Shown: positions 8,266 to 15,133 of the stretch, piece by piece
Layout: each line of letters begins with the position of its first letter
Position numbering within the stretch: position 1 is the stretch's first letter
Assembly: GCA_027017505.1 (NCBI GenBank)
Contig: JALUQR010000093.1
Location: 1-31,468, forward strand
Direction: 5' to 3'
DNA from: a bacterium
Lineage (GTDB): Bacteria; Desulfobacterota; GWC2-55-46; DRQE01
DNA: 31,468 bases
Program-made: the position numbers and the translations under genes
The notes under the pieces: generated by a model
What the model was told of the DNA's origin: nothing
Database searches by the model: none
What the model saw: the letters and a program-made list of their open reading frames with translations, nothing else

Positions 8266-9306
8266 TCAGTCTCCCTTCTCTTCTCTCAAGTATATTGTTC
8301 GGACGGGGAAGGGAATTTCTACACCCTCCTGTTTGAACCTCTTGAATATTCTCTTTCTCAGCTCATGCTGTACCAGGTACTGGTCCACGAACTCCTCTAC
8401 CTGGCATATGAGGGTAAAGTCAAGTGAGAAGTCTCCAAACCCCGGGATGAACCTTACGAAGGGCTTTGGCTCTGCAAGAAGCCCTGGCACCTCACGGGCT
8501 GCCTTTAGGGCCTCATCTATGAGTATCTTTTCTATCTTTTCGGGGTCCTCGTTGTAGCTTACTCCTATGGGAATCAGAAGGGACATCCTCTTTTCGGGCA
8601 TGTTGAAGTTGGTTATCACGCTCTGGGCGAGCTTGCTGTTTGGTATTACCACTATGTTGTTCTGCAGTTTTCTTATCCTGGTGGTTCTCCATCCTATGTC
8701 CACCACATAGCCCTCCTCACCGGAGTCGAGCTTCACATAGTCACCCACCCTCAGGGGTCTTTCAAGCAGTATGTGCAGACCTGCAAAGAGGTTTGACAGT
8801 GTATCCTGCAGTGCCAGTGCAACCGCAAGTCCACCCACACCCAGGGCCGTAAGGAGCGGGGTTATGGAGATGCCCAGGGTGTTGAATATTATGAGCATGC
8901 CTATGGATAAAACGAGTATGTTTATGATTGTCTTCGACAGCCCTGGTGCTGGCACACCAACAGAGGAGCGGTCTATGTAGTACTGCACTATGCGCGACAG
9001 AAGCGTGGCACTGGCATAGCTTACAGAGAATATAATCAGTATGTATATGATTTTCAGCCCGTAGTTTACATACTTTTCTGGAAACCCTGATGTTGCAAGA
9101 GCTATGTAGAACGAGATGGCGAGAACCCAGTATACGGATGGATGTCTGAGGCTGGAGAGCACCAGGTTGTCCAGCTCTGTGCTGGTCTTTCTCGCCCAGT
9201 TATCTATGAGTTTAAGGCAGAGCTTTCTGAGAATAAAAAGCAAAAGTGCGACCGCCACGAAGACGGCCGCAAAGAGGACGAACTCTTTCCAGAGGGCTTC
9301 CGTCAT
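8266..9306 (-). CDS. Small-conductance mechanosensitive channel, MscS family
   Basis: Inner-membrane channel that opens under membrane tension and releases small solutes after osmotic down-shock. The 346-residue protein has about four N-terminal hydrophobic segments, then the pore-lining helix rich in Gly and Ala (LGVGGLAVALALQDTLSN). The MscS beta domain follows (GDYVKLDSGEEGYVVDIGWR and VIPNSKL), then the C-terminal alpha/beta domain ending in PFPVRTIYL. GGAG lies 5 bases before the ATG. It is placed in the trehalose run between pal and the DUF5752-like gene, which fits release of accumulated trehalose when osmolarity drops. Confidence 0.9.
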   Translation of the reverse strand: MTEALWKEFVLFAAVFVAVALLLFILRKLCLKLIDNWARKTSTELDNLVLSSLRHPSVYWVLAISFYIALATSGFPEKYVNYGLKIIYILIIFSVSYASATLLSRIVQYYIDRSSVGVPAPGLSKTIINILVLSIGMLIIFNTLGISITPLLTALGVGGLAVALALQDTLSNLFAGLHILLERPLRVGDYVKLDSGEEGYVVDIGWRTTRIRKLQNNIVVIPNSKLAQSVITNFNMPEKRMSLLIPIGVSYNEDPEKIEKILIDEALKAAREVPGLLAEPKPFVRFIPGFGDFSLDFTLICQVEEFVDQYLVQHELRKRIFKRFKQEGVEIPFPVRTIYLREEKGD

Positions 9307-9353
9307 GGTAGCTCCGTATCAGAGCAAAGTAGAGCCTTTATCTCCACAGAAGG

Positions 9354-9371
9354 AACCCTGTGTGCAGGGTT
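9354..9371 (-). other. Hairpin overlapping the pal stop codon
   Basis: AACCCTG and CAGGGTT form a perfect 7-bp stem with a 4-base loop (9354-9360 and 9365-9371). It includes the last bases of pal and its TAA, and lies in the 63-base gap before mscS. No T run follows, so it is a poor intrinsic terminator. It could be a pause or partial-termination site, or an mRNA-end stabiliser that keeps pal transcript levels above those of the downstream genes. Confidence 0.35.
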
Positions 9372-9948
9372 ATTCACTGATGACAAAATGAGCCCTTCTG
9401 TTTTTCTGCCAGCACTGTTCATTGTGCTCGAAGCAGAAGGGTTTCTCCTTGCCGTAGCTGACGGTGGTTATACGCGATGGGTCCACACCGAGGTTTACAA
9501 GATACTTTTTGACCGCATCTGCCCTTCTCTGTCCCAGTGCTATGTTGTACTCCACTGTGCCACGCTCATCGCAGTGTCCCTCTATGATTATCTTTGCATC
9601 CTCCTTTTCGTTAAGCAGTATCCTTGCGTTCTCCTCAAGGGTCTCTCTTGCATCCTCCCTTATGGAATAGCGGTCGTAATCAAAGAATACATCCTTTATT
9701 ACACCCTGCAGGGCTGTTGTATCTTTTGCGGGCTCTTCTTCAACCACTGCACCTTCCACCACACCCTCTTCAACACCTGCGCCCTCACCGATGGTCTCTT
9801 CGGTGAGTCTCTCCTCCTGTATGGCCTGCTCTGCGCCCTCCTCCATGGCCTTCTCCTCAGGCTTTACAGCCTTCCTGGCACAACCAGAAACCATGAATAA
9901 TCCTGCAAAAAACAGTATCATTGTAAAAAGTGCAAGGCTTCTTTTCAT
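9370..9948 (-). CDS. pal: Peptidoglycan-associated lipoprotein (Pal/OmpA C-terminal domain)
   Basis: Outer-membrane lipoprotein that grips peptidoglycan through an OmpA-like domain. From the ATG at 9948 the protein has 192 residues: a basic start, a hydrophobic stretch, lipobox VSGC with the acylated Cys at 23, an acidic Glu-rich linker at about 26-78, then the Pal domain with FDYDRYSI at 89-96, GHCDERGTVEYN at 124-135 and NRRAHF at 183-188. A start 4 codons earlier (9960) leaves no room for a ribosome site, since AGG abuts that ATG, whereas AGGA lies 11 bases before 9948. It follows the small exported protein on the same promoter. No TolA/Q/R/B genes are nearby, so this may be a Pal-like paralogue rather than the Tol-Pal component. 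Confidence 0.85.
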   Translation of the reverse strand: MKRSLALFTMILFFAGLFMVSGCARKAVKPEEKAMEEGAEQAIQEERLTEETIGEGAGVEEGVVEGAVVEEEPAKDTTALQGVIKDVFFDYDRYSIREDARETLEENARILLNEKEDAKIIIEGHCDERGTVEYNIALGQRRADAVKKYLVNLGVDPSRITTVSYGKEKPFCFEHNEQCWQKNRRAHFVISE

Positions 9949-9964
9949 CTTCCACACCATCCTT

Positions 9965-10297
9965 TCATCTTTTTATTCTTATGGTTTTTGCTATTACCCT
10001 TTTATTTCTCTGGTATATTATCTCCACCTTGTCTCCCTCTTTCACCTCTTCAAGGGTGGCGGTCCTGTCTCCTATCTTTATCACCGTGTCATCCTCCACC
10101 GCTGCCCCCACGATGAACTCCTGACCCTTCCAGTTAGTGGTTCTCACCACTATGGTGTTAGGTACTGCCTCGGTATCTGTTGCAATCACCTCTCCTACCG
10201 CCTTTCTCACCGTAACATCACCTGCTGGCGCATCTTGCCAGTAGAGGGTGATTGCAGATACCATGACCACTGCAATCAAGATTGCTCGCCACTTCAT
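9965..10297 (-). CDS. Small exported protein of unknown function
   Basis: A 110-residue protein with a basic start and a hydrophobic stretch at about 5-19, and a plausible signal cleavage after APA near 25. The mature 85 residues look all-beta: GEVIATDTEAVPNTIVV, then a short FIVGAAVEDDTVIKIG, then LEEVKEGDKVEIIY and a basic end. The pattern of a T-x-I strand followed by 'leeVkeGDkVev.Y' recalls small periplasmic beta-barrel domains such as DUF5666-like proteins, but I cannot assign a family or function. It is the first gene after the promoter at 10365-10394, has a strong GGAGGT 5 bases before its ATG, and ends 16 bases before the pal start. Confidence 0.75.
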   Translation of the reverse strand: MKWRAILIAVVMVSAITLYWQDAPAGDVTVRKAVGEVIATDTEAVPNTIVVRTTNWKGQEFIVGAAVEDDTVIKIGDRTATLEEVKEGDKVEIIYQRNKRVIAKTIRIKR

Positions 10298-10302
10298 AAC
10301 CC

Positions 10303-10308
10303 ACCTCC
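10303..10308 (-). promoter_or_regulatory. Ribosome binding site of the small exported protein
   Basis: GGAGGT on the minus strand, 5 bases before the ATG at 10297. It is a full anti-Shine-Dalgarno match and fixes this start. Confidence 0.8.
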
Positions 10309-10364
10309 AATACAGTTTATTTTTAAAATGATAAAACCTGCAGACCGTGGGCGATTTTAAATTA

Positions 10365-10394
10365 AAGGTATCAAAATAGGTATTCTATTGTCAA
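10365..10394 (-). promoter_or_regulatory. Sigma-70-type promoter for the Pal/MscS/trehalose run
   Basis: On the minus strand there is a perfect -35 TTGACA (10389-10394), an 18-base spacer ending in TG one base before the -10, and TACCTT (10365-10370). The extended TG could compensate for the weak -10. The predicted start near 10358 gives a leader of about 60 bases before the small exported protein. No other clear promoter was found down to otsB, so the whole 10-kb run may depend on it. Confidence 0.5.
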
Positions 10395-10415
10395 GGCCTT
10401 TGGGGTTCTTCTGGC

Positions 10416-11114
10416 CTAAAGGTGCTCTATGTGGTCTTCTTTTTTTTCACCCTTTTTTATTCGTTCCTCGAGTATCTTTCTTGCAACATCCCTTCCGCCC
10501 AGGCCGAAGGCAAGGGCAAGTGCCAGCACTATACCACCGAAGAGTATGGAGAAGGCTATCTTTACCATTCCAGGGGCTATGTGGAGCTCCTCAAATGCCA
10601 TTGCGGATATGAGGATGAGGATGAGAATCTTCACACCATCTGCAATGAACCTTGCATGCACCACCCCTGCATTGACACAGGCTATAAGCACAGCCCTTGC
10701 TATAAAGCTTGCGACAAGCCAGCCTATAACAAGCAGAAGCCCTGCGGAGATGAGCCGTGGTATGTACTCAAGCGTTCTTGACACTATGGTGTCTGTAATC
10801 TCTGTGCCCAGGGCACTCAGGGCTGCAAGGCCAAACACTGTGAGGACAAACCAGTAAACAAGCTGTGCTGAAAACTGCGACGGGCTCAGCCCCACCCCGC
10901 CCTTCTGCAGAAGCGAGGCAATACCCAGCTTGGCACTCCAGATGTCAAACCCTATGGCAGAAAGTAGCCTTACCGTTACAACCCTTGAAAACCACGCTGC
11001 AACAAGCCCTATAACCACTATGACAAAAAGCACCATAAGATGGGGTATGAACATGGCGGTATTTATAAAGAATGCCTTGAGTGGCCCTATTATCGCCTCA
11101 AAGAAAGACTCCAT
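10416..11114 (-). CDS. Mechanosensitive-channel-like membrane protein with conserved TM-helix repeats
   Basis: A 232-residue inner-membrane protein with about five hydrophobic segments (roughly 18-45, 85-105, 115-145, 158-178 and 185-206). It ends in AFGLGGRDVARKILEER and a charged tail. It resembles proteins with the conserved TM-helix domain (PF05552) that are annotated as MscS-related, but it has no MscS beta domain after the last helix. The 'GLGGRD.A' ending corresponds to the pore-helix motif in that family. It may form a small channel or be an auxiliary subunit. A strong AGGAGGT precedes its ATG by a few bases. It lies 15 bases downstream of the sugar-glycerate synthase-like gene, so it is the last gene of that operon and a candidate solute release path. 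Confidence 0.8.
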   Translation of the reverse strand: MESFFEAIIGPLKAFFINTAMFIPHLMVLFVIVVIGLVAAWFSRVVTVRLLSAIGFDIWSAKLGIASLLQKGGVGLSPSQFSAQLVYWFVLTVFGLAALSALGTEITDTIVSRTLEYIPRLISAGLLLVIGWLVASFIARAVLIACVNAGVVHARFIADGVKILILILISAMAFEELHIAPGMVKIAFSILFGGIVLALALAFGLGGRDVARKILEERIKKGEKKEDHIEHL

Positions 11115-11129
11115 CTGACACCTCCTTTT

Positions 11130-12404
11130 TTACCATAGTTCTAATAGATACTTTTTCTGTCTTTCAAACTCTTTGCAGAGCTTTTCTATCTTCTCTTCTG
11201 CCTCGTCGTTCGAAAGACTTGCCACCTCAAGGAAGAACGAGGCGGTTCTTCCATGATACAACGGCACCATGGACTTAAGCAGATGTTCCAGAGAGAGCTT
11301 TTTATGGTGAAATGCCAGTATGTACTCATACACTATTCTCACCCACACCTCATCTGGAAAGCAGAATGTATGCTTGGTGCTTCTGGCTATCCTTTCTATC
11401 TCTCCCACCAGGTCTTCCACAAGAAACATTCCCCACACATCCTTGAGGTTTTCCACACCGAGTCTGAAAAGCTTAATCATTCTGTCTATGTTGACACTTA
11501 TGGGTTCAAGGCCCGTGTAGAACTTGAATCCGAATGTGGGCACCTCCTCTGTGTCCTTCACATCCTTCCACACATCGTAATGTCTCTCTGTGAGCTTCAT
11601 GAGCGAGCCCACCACCTGCACGAACATGTCCGTAAGGTGCACGCCAGGGTCCTTTGGGTCATGAATCTTTGCACCCAGGTATGCCTGACAGAGGTTGAAC
11701 CTGCCCGCAATTGCCTCTGTGGTCATCCATATGTCTATGCCGAACCTTGCAACATCGGTATCCCATGCATCCCTGAGAGAAAGGTAGTGTTCTATGAGTC
11801 TTCCTGACATGCCGAACTCCCCGCCTATGGGCTGGCGTATCTTTTTGCCATAAAGCGCGCGGGTTACAGGATATATGATGGAGTTTGTTATGCTTCCGTC
11901 GTACTTGTGTCTGCTGTAGAAGGGTGCAACAAAGTCGTATCCCTCCTTGAGCACTGGTATCAGAAGAAGCTCTATCCACTCTGGTGTGATGCTTCGAAGG
12001 TCTGCATCCACCACACAGCAGGCCTTTACATTGAGTTTCTTTGCAAGCTCAAATATGGTCCTGAAGGCACTGCCCTTGCCAGGTATGCCGTGATAGGGGG
12101 TGGTTATACGATGTATTGGATAGATGGGATGGGAGAGGAATATGGTACGGTGGTCAAAGTCTGTGTTCTTTACAAGCTCCGGGGTGTGGTCTGTGGAGCC
12201 ACCATCGGAGTTTATTATGACGCATCTTTCCCTTGGAAAGTACTTTGCAAGCCCTGCATCAACAGCCCTTACCACATGGGTTATGGTGCGGGCATTGTTG
12301 TAGCTTGCAATGCCCACCACAATATCTGCAGAATCTATACCCTCAAGGGATTTGTCAACACTGCTTTTTCTGTTCTCATCCTGAACAGTTGATTCAACCG
12401 CCAT
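11130..12404 (-). CDS. Glucosylglycerate/mannosylglycerate synthase-like glycosyltransferase
   Basis: A GT-A-fold glycosyltransferase of 424 residues. Landmarks are the nucleotide-binding start VVGIASYNNART at 29-40, SDGGSTDHT at 66-74, GIPGKGSAF at 106-114, metal-binding DAD at 133-135 followed by TPEW, QPIGGEFGM at 191-199 and FGIDIW at 221-226. A helical C-terminal region of about 170 residues follows. PGKG, DAD..s.tPeW, QP.GGE and GID resemble one-step glucosylglycerate (GgS) and mannosylglycerate (Mgs, GT78) synthases, which use D-glycerate. Its start overlaps the HAD phosphatase by 11 bases, and AGGA lies 5 bases before the ATG. The product is most likely a sugar-glycerate compatible solute. 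Donor sugar, and glycerate versus 3-phosphoglycerate as acceptor, cannot be read from sequence. Confidence 0.78.
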   Translation of the reverse strand: MAVESTVQDENRKSSVDKSLEGIDSADIVVGIASYNNARTITHVVRAVDAGLAKYFPRERCVIINSDGGSTDHTPELVKNTDFDHRTIFLSHPIYPIHRITTPYHGIPGKGSAFRTIFELAKKLNVKACCVVDADLRSITPEWIELLLIPVLKEGYDFVAPFYSRHKYDGSITNSIIYPVTRALYGKKIRQPIGGEFGMSGRLIEHYLSLRDAWDTDVARFGIDIWMTTEAIAGRFNLCQAYLGAKIHDPKDPGVHLTDMFVQVVGSLMKLTERHYDVWKDVKDTEEVPTFGFKFYTGLEPISVNIDRMIKLFRLGVENLKDVWGMFLVEDLVGEIERIARSTKHTFCFPDEVWVRIVYEYILAFHHKKLSLEHLLKSMVPLYHGRTASFFLEVASLSNDEAEEKIEKLCKEFERQKKYLLELW

Positions 12405-13218
12405 GGGTTTCCTGTCCCTGAAGCCTTTCTATAATACTTATTATAGCATTATTCCAGCCTGCAGGCCCAATACCATCTGCCCTTATTATGCCCTCAACCC
12501 GGAAGGGCTCGTAGCTTCCATCTCTTTTTGCCACACACACCGCCATGTCCACCTCTCTCAACATTGGTTCATCGTTGAGACTGTCGCCAAGCCCTATGGT
12601 GAGTATCTTTCCGTAAAGTCTTCTGTAGTGGTCTGCAAGTATCCTGACCGCCCTGCCCTTATCATGGTCTCCCATTATGTGGTAGAACCTTCCCCGTGTC
12701 CAGTTAAGCCCCCTCTTTTCTATCTCCCTGAGCACCTTATTTAATATTCGGCTGTCCCCTGTGCAGACAAAAGGCTCCACGAAGTCCCTTTCTCTGGCAA
12801 GTATTGCTTCCTTTTCTGTAAGGCCTGTAAGCTCTGCGACCTCCTTAGGGCTCATATCTGTAAAGCCCCTTATATCCACACCAAGCTCTCGGGCTATATC
12901 CCTGAGAACCTCTCTTACCTCCCCATGGGGGCGCCCGAGCACTATAACCCTGTAGTGGTCTACAGAACCTCCACCCACCCTGAAGGGAAAGTAACCCTCA
13001 GGAATGAATATACCCCCGCCGTTTTCTGATACAAAGGGATCAGCTATGGAAAGCTCTCTTCTGTAAAGCTCTATCTCCTTTCGTGTCTTGCTGGAGCTTA
13101 TAACAACGGGTATCTTTTTTTCTCTGAGGATTTTCAGGGCAGGCTCTGCATCCCTGAAGCTATAGTTTTCGGGATGGAGCAATGTGCCGTCAAGGTCTGT
13201 AAACACCACTGGTTTCAC
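12394..13218 (-). CDS. Mannosyl/glucosyl-3-phosphoglycerate phosphatase-like HAD hydrolase
   Basis: HAD-IIB (Cof/MPGP-type) phosphatase of 274 residues, cytoplasmic. It shows motif I TDLDGTLL at 7-14 (D8, D10), motif II SSKTR at 42-46, ENGG at 65-68, motif III Lys187 in HDKG, motif IV GDSLNDEPML at 211-220, and GPAGWNNAI near the end, a pattern of the mannosyl-3-phosphoglycerate phosphatase group. These enzymes release mannosylglycerate or glucosylglycerate from the 3-phospho form. Translation starts with GTG at 13218, overlapping the exchanger stop by 4 bases (GTGA). It overlaps the synthase-like gene by 11 bases, so the two are tightly coupled. The substrate could also be another sugar phosphate. 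Confidence 0.83.
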   Translation of the reverse strand: MKPVVFTDLDGTLLHPENYSFRDAEPALKILREKKIPVVISSSKTRKEIELYRRELSIADPFVSENGGGIFIPEGYFPFRVGGGSVDHYRVIVLGRPHGEVREVLRDIARELGVDIRGFTDMSPKEVAELTGLTEKEAILARERDFVEPFVCTGDSRILNKVLREIEKRGLNWTRGRFYHIMGDHDKGRAVRILADHYRRLYGKILTIGLGDSLNDEPMLREVDMAVCVAKRDGSYEPFRVEGIIRADGIGPAGWNNAIISIIERLQGQETHGG

Positions 13219-14237
13219 TTCACACCCCTTGTAAGGTATAGTATGTAGAGGTTGAGCATCCAGAAGAAAATCAGCACTATTGAGTCCACGCCCACCCTGA
13301 ATATCTTTCTTTTGGGCGGATATGTGAGCCCTATTATGACCACCCCTGTCATGATTATTGCCATGAGGCCTGTGGTAAGGTGTGTTGCTGATACATGGGA
13401 GAGTATGGCACCCTCTGTGTAAAAGAGGTCATCCACCGCCACTATCACTATGTTGAACATGTTACTGCCCAGCATGTTTGATATTGCCATATCTCTTGCC
13501 CCTATCTTTACTGCCGATATGGATACCACCACCTCTGGCAGTGATGTGGTCATTGCAACGAACACGCTTCCCATGAATGTGGAGCCAAGCCCTGTCTGGA
13601 CTGCCAGTCTTTCAGCCACATAGGGAAGCAACACCGCAGCCACCACTATGACCATTGCATGTACGGTGTAAAGCGTTACAGCCCTTTTAAGTGTAACACC
13701 CCTGTAGGAGAGCCTTTCAACCCTGAGCTTTACCACAGATTCCTCCACATAGTCCGTTATGGTGCCCTTTTCGTAATAGTAGACAGCCCTTATACCTATT
13801 ATGTAGGTAACTATTATCACGGGCGTGTATATACCCACATGCCACACCTCTGGCATGTACGGGGTAAGCAGTATGGAAGTGAGCACCATCCCTATGAGTA
13901 TCACCCCTATGCCAGCTGACAGAAGATGTCCGCTGAATGCCCTGTAGAAAAGCGGGCGCTCGCGGTTCATCATGTCCATTATTGCCAGTATGAAGAGGTT
14001 GTACACACAGGAGCCCATAATATCTCCCAGGGCTATGTCCACAGCACCAACAATGGCAACAGAGCTTATCCCTGTTACCAGCTCTGGCAGTGAGGTGATA
14101 CCTGCCATAAGTATAAGCCCTATCCATGCCCTTCCGATGCCACTGAGCTCTGCTATTATGTCTCCATACCTTGAAAGGCGAGAGCCACTTATAACTATTG
14201 CCACAGAACAGAGTATAAAACCCACCCAGTATTCCAT
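13215..14237 (-). CDS. Cation/Ca2+ exchanger (CaCA family, YrbG-like)
   Basis: Inner-membrane antiporter, probably exchanging Ca2+ for Na+ or H+. From the ATG at 14237 it has 340 residues with about ten hydrophobic segments. The two inverted alpha repeats are clear: GITSLPELVTG at 46-56 with GSCVYN at 75-80, and AMTTSLPEVVVS with GSNMFN in the second half. The frame stays open to an ATG at 14294, but GGAGGAG (14244-14250) lies 6 bases before 14237. The extra N-terminal 19 residues look non-coding, and the upstream ATG would overlap the promoter. It is the first gene of the operon that goes on to the phosphatase, the sugar-glycerate synthase and a membrane channel, linking cation balance to osmolyte production. 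Confidence 0.88.
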   Translation of the reverse strand: MEYWVGFILCSVAIVISGSRLSRYGDIIAELSGIGRAWIGLILMAGITSLPELVTGISSVAIVGAVDIALGDIMGSCVYNLFILAIMDMMNRERPLFYRAFSGHLLSAGIGVILIGMVLTSILLTPYMPEVWHVGIYTPVIIVTYIIGIRAVYYYEKGTITDYVEESVVKLRVERLSYRGVTLKRAVTLYTVHAMVIVVAAVLLPYVAERLAVQTGLGSTFMGSVFVAMTTSLPEVVVSISAVKIGARDMAISNMLGSNMFNIVIVAVDDLFYTEGAILSHVSATHLTTGLMAIIMTGVVIIGLTYPPKRKIFRVGVDSIVLIFFWMLNLYILYLTRGVK

Positions 14238-14258
14238 AATCAACTCCTCCCCACATCT

Positions 14259-14287
14259 ACTATGGCACAACACCGAAGTGTTGTCAA
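14259..14287 (-). promoter_or_regulatory. Promoter of the exchanger/sugar-glycerate operon
   Basis: Minus-strand -35 TTGACA (14282-14287), 17-base spacer, -10 CATAGT (14259-14264). The predicted start near 14252 leaves a leader of about 15 bases that opens just before the Shine-Dalgarno site. The spacer is almost filled by an inverted repeat. Confidence 0.55.
14267..14284. promoter_or_regulatory. Inverted repeat in the divergent promoter region, candidate operator
   Basis: ACAACAC (14267-14273), CGAA, GTGTTGT (14278-14284): perfect 7-bp arms with a 4-base centre. It sits between the -10 and -35 of the exchanger promoter and overlaps that -35 by 3 bases, so a dimeric regulator bound here would block it. 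The amidase -35 starts 18 bases away. The repeat lies upstream of the predicted transcription starts on both strands, so it should act as DNA and not as an RNA hairpin. Confidence 0.5.
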
Positions 14288-14301
14288 AACACAACTTACG
14301 A

Positions 14302-14330
14302 TTGACTACCGTGGCTCAACCGTTTAAAAT
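14302..14330 (+). promoter_or_regulatory. Near-consensus promoter of the amidase operon, leaderless geometry
   Basis: -35 TTGACT (14302-14307), 17-base spacer, -10 TAAAAT (14325-14330); each hexamer matches consensus at 5 of 6 positions. Only 8 bases separate the -10 from the amidase ATG at 14339, so transcription should begin within about 0-3 bases of the start codon. Confidence 0.65.
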
Positions 14331-14338
14331 AGGGTTTT

Positions 14339-15133
14339 ATGAGGCCTCTGTTTATAGTGCTTGTGGTTCTCTTCTGTGTGGTGGCCACACAAACCGCTAC
14401 CGCAGAGGATATACCTGCCAGTACACTCAAGGTTATAGTTATAGATCCCGGCCATGGTGGGGAGGACACAGGTGCCATAGGGCCTGGTGGAACCCCTGAA
14501 AAAAAGATAACCCTTGAGATAGCCCTGAGGCTTAAGAAGGCAATAGAGGAAAGGCTTCCCCATGTTAATGTGGTTCTCACGAGAACCGATGACACCTACA
14601 TTCCACTTAAGGAACGAACCGCCCTTGCAAACCGTGTGAGGGCTGACCTCTTTTTGAGCATCCATGCCAACGCTGCCTACAGAAGGGGTGCCAGCGGGGT
14701 GGAGACATTTTTTTTAAGTCTTGAGGCAAGCGATAACGAGGCACGCATGCTCGCAGCACTTGAGAACAACATGATACCTGCTGAAGAGCTTAACAGCATG
14801 GATGGCTTGAAAGAGGTGGATGAACTCACATCCATACTCTGGGACCTTACCCAGACAGAGACCCACCACGAAAGCCAGCTACTTGCAGAATTTGTACACA
14901 CCTCCCTTGTGGATGCTGTCAGAGAGGAAAACCGCGGGGTAAAACAGGCTCCCTTCATAGTGCTTGCAGGTGCAACCATGCCAGCGGTGCTCGTTGAGGT
15001 GGGCTTTATATCCAACCCTGAGGAAGAGATAAAGCTCTCGCAGAGTGTCTACCAGGAAAGAATAGCCCGTGCCATAGCAACAGGCATACTCAACTTTGAA
15101 AAGGAAATATCGAGAATAGCCTATGAGGACTGA
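14339..15133 (+). CDS. N-acetylmuramoyl-L-alanine amidase (Amidase_3, AmiC type)
   Basis: Exported zinc enzyme that cuts the amide bond between N-acetylmuramic acid and the stem peptide, used in cell separation and wall turnover. The 264-residue protein has a signal peptide (basic start, hydrophobic 4-18, likely cleavage after TATA near 22) and an Amidase_3 domain over the rest. Zinc ligands are His39 in DPGHGG, Glu60 and His109 in SIHANA; the catalytic Glu is 220 in LVEVGF. There is no AMIN or SPOR domain. It is first in a + strand operon with RNase PH and RdgB, whose frames overlap or nearly abut. There is almost no room for a ribosome site, and the promoter predicts a leaderless mRNA. Confidence 0.92.
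   Translation: MRPLFIVLVVLFCVVATQTATAEDIPASTLKVIVIDPGHGGEDTGAIGPGGTPEKKITLEIALRLKKAIEERLPHVNVVLTRTDDTYIPLKERTALANRVRADLFLSIHANAAYRRGASGVETFFLSLEASDNEARMLAALENNMIPAEELNSMDGLKEVDELTSILWDLTQTETHHESQLLAEFVHTSLVDAVREENRGVKQAPFIVLAGATMPAVLVEVGFISNPEEEIKLSQSVYQERIARAIATGILNFEKEISRIAYED

Noticed and set aside
10388..10415. GGCC-containing stem as a terminator after the channel-like gene
   Set aside because: The stem is only 5 bp with a 14-base loop and no T run, and it overlaps the -35 of the next promoter.
14238..14294. Longer exchanger start at ATG 14294
   Set aside because: It would place coding sequence over the promoter and inverted repeat, and the ATG at 14237 has a GGAGGAG site 6 bases upstream.
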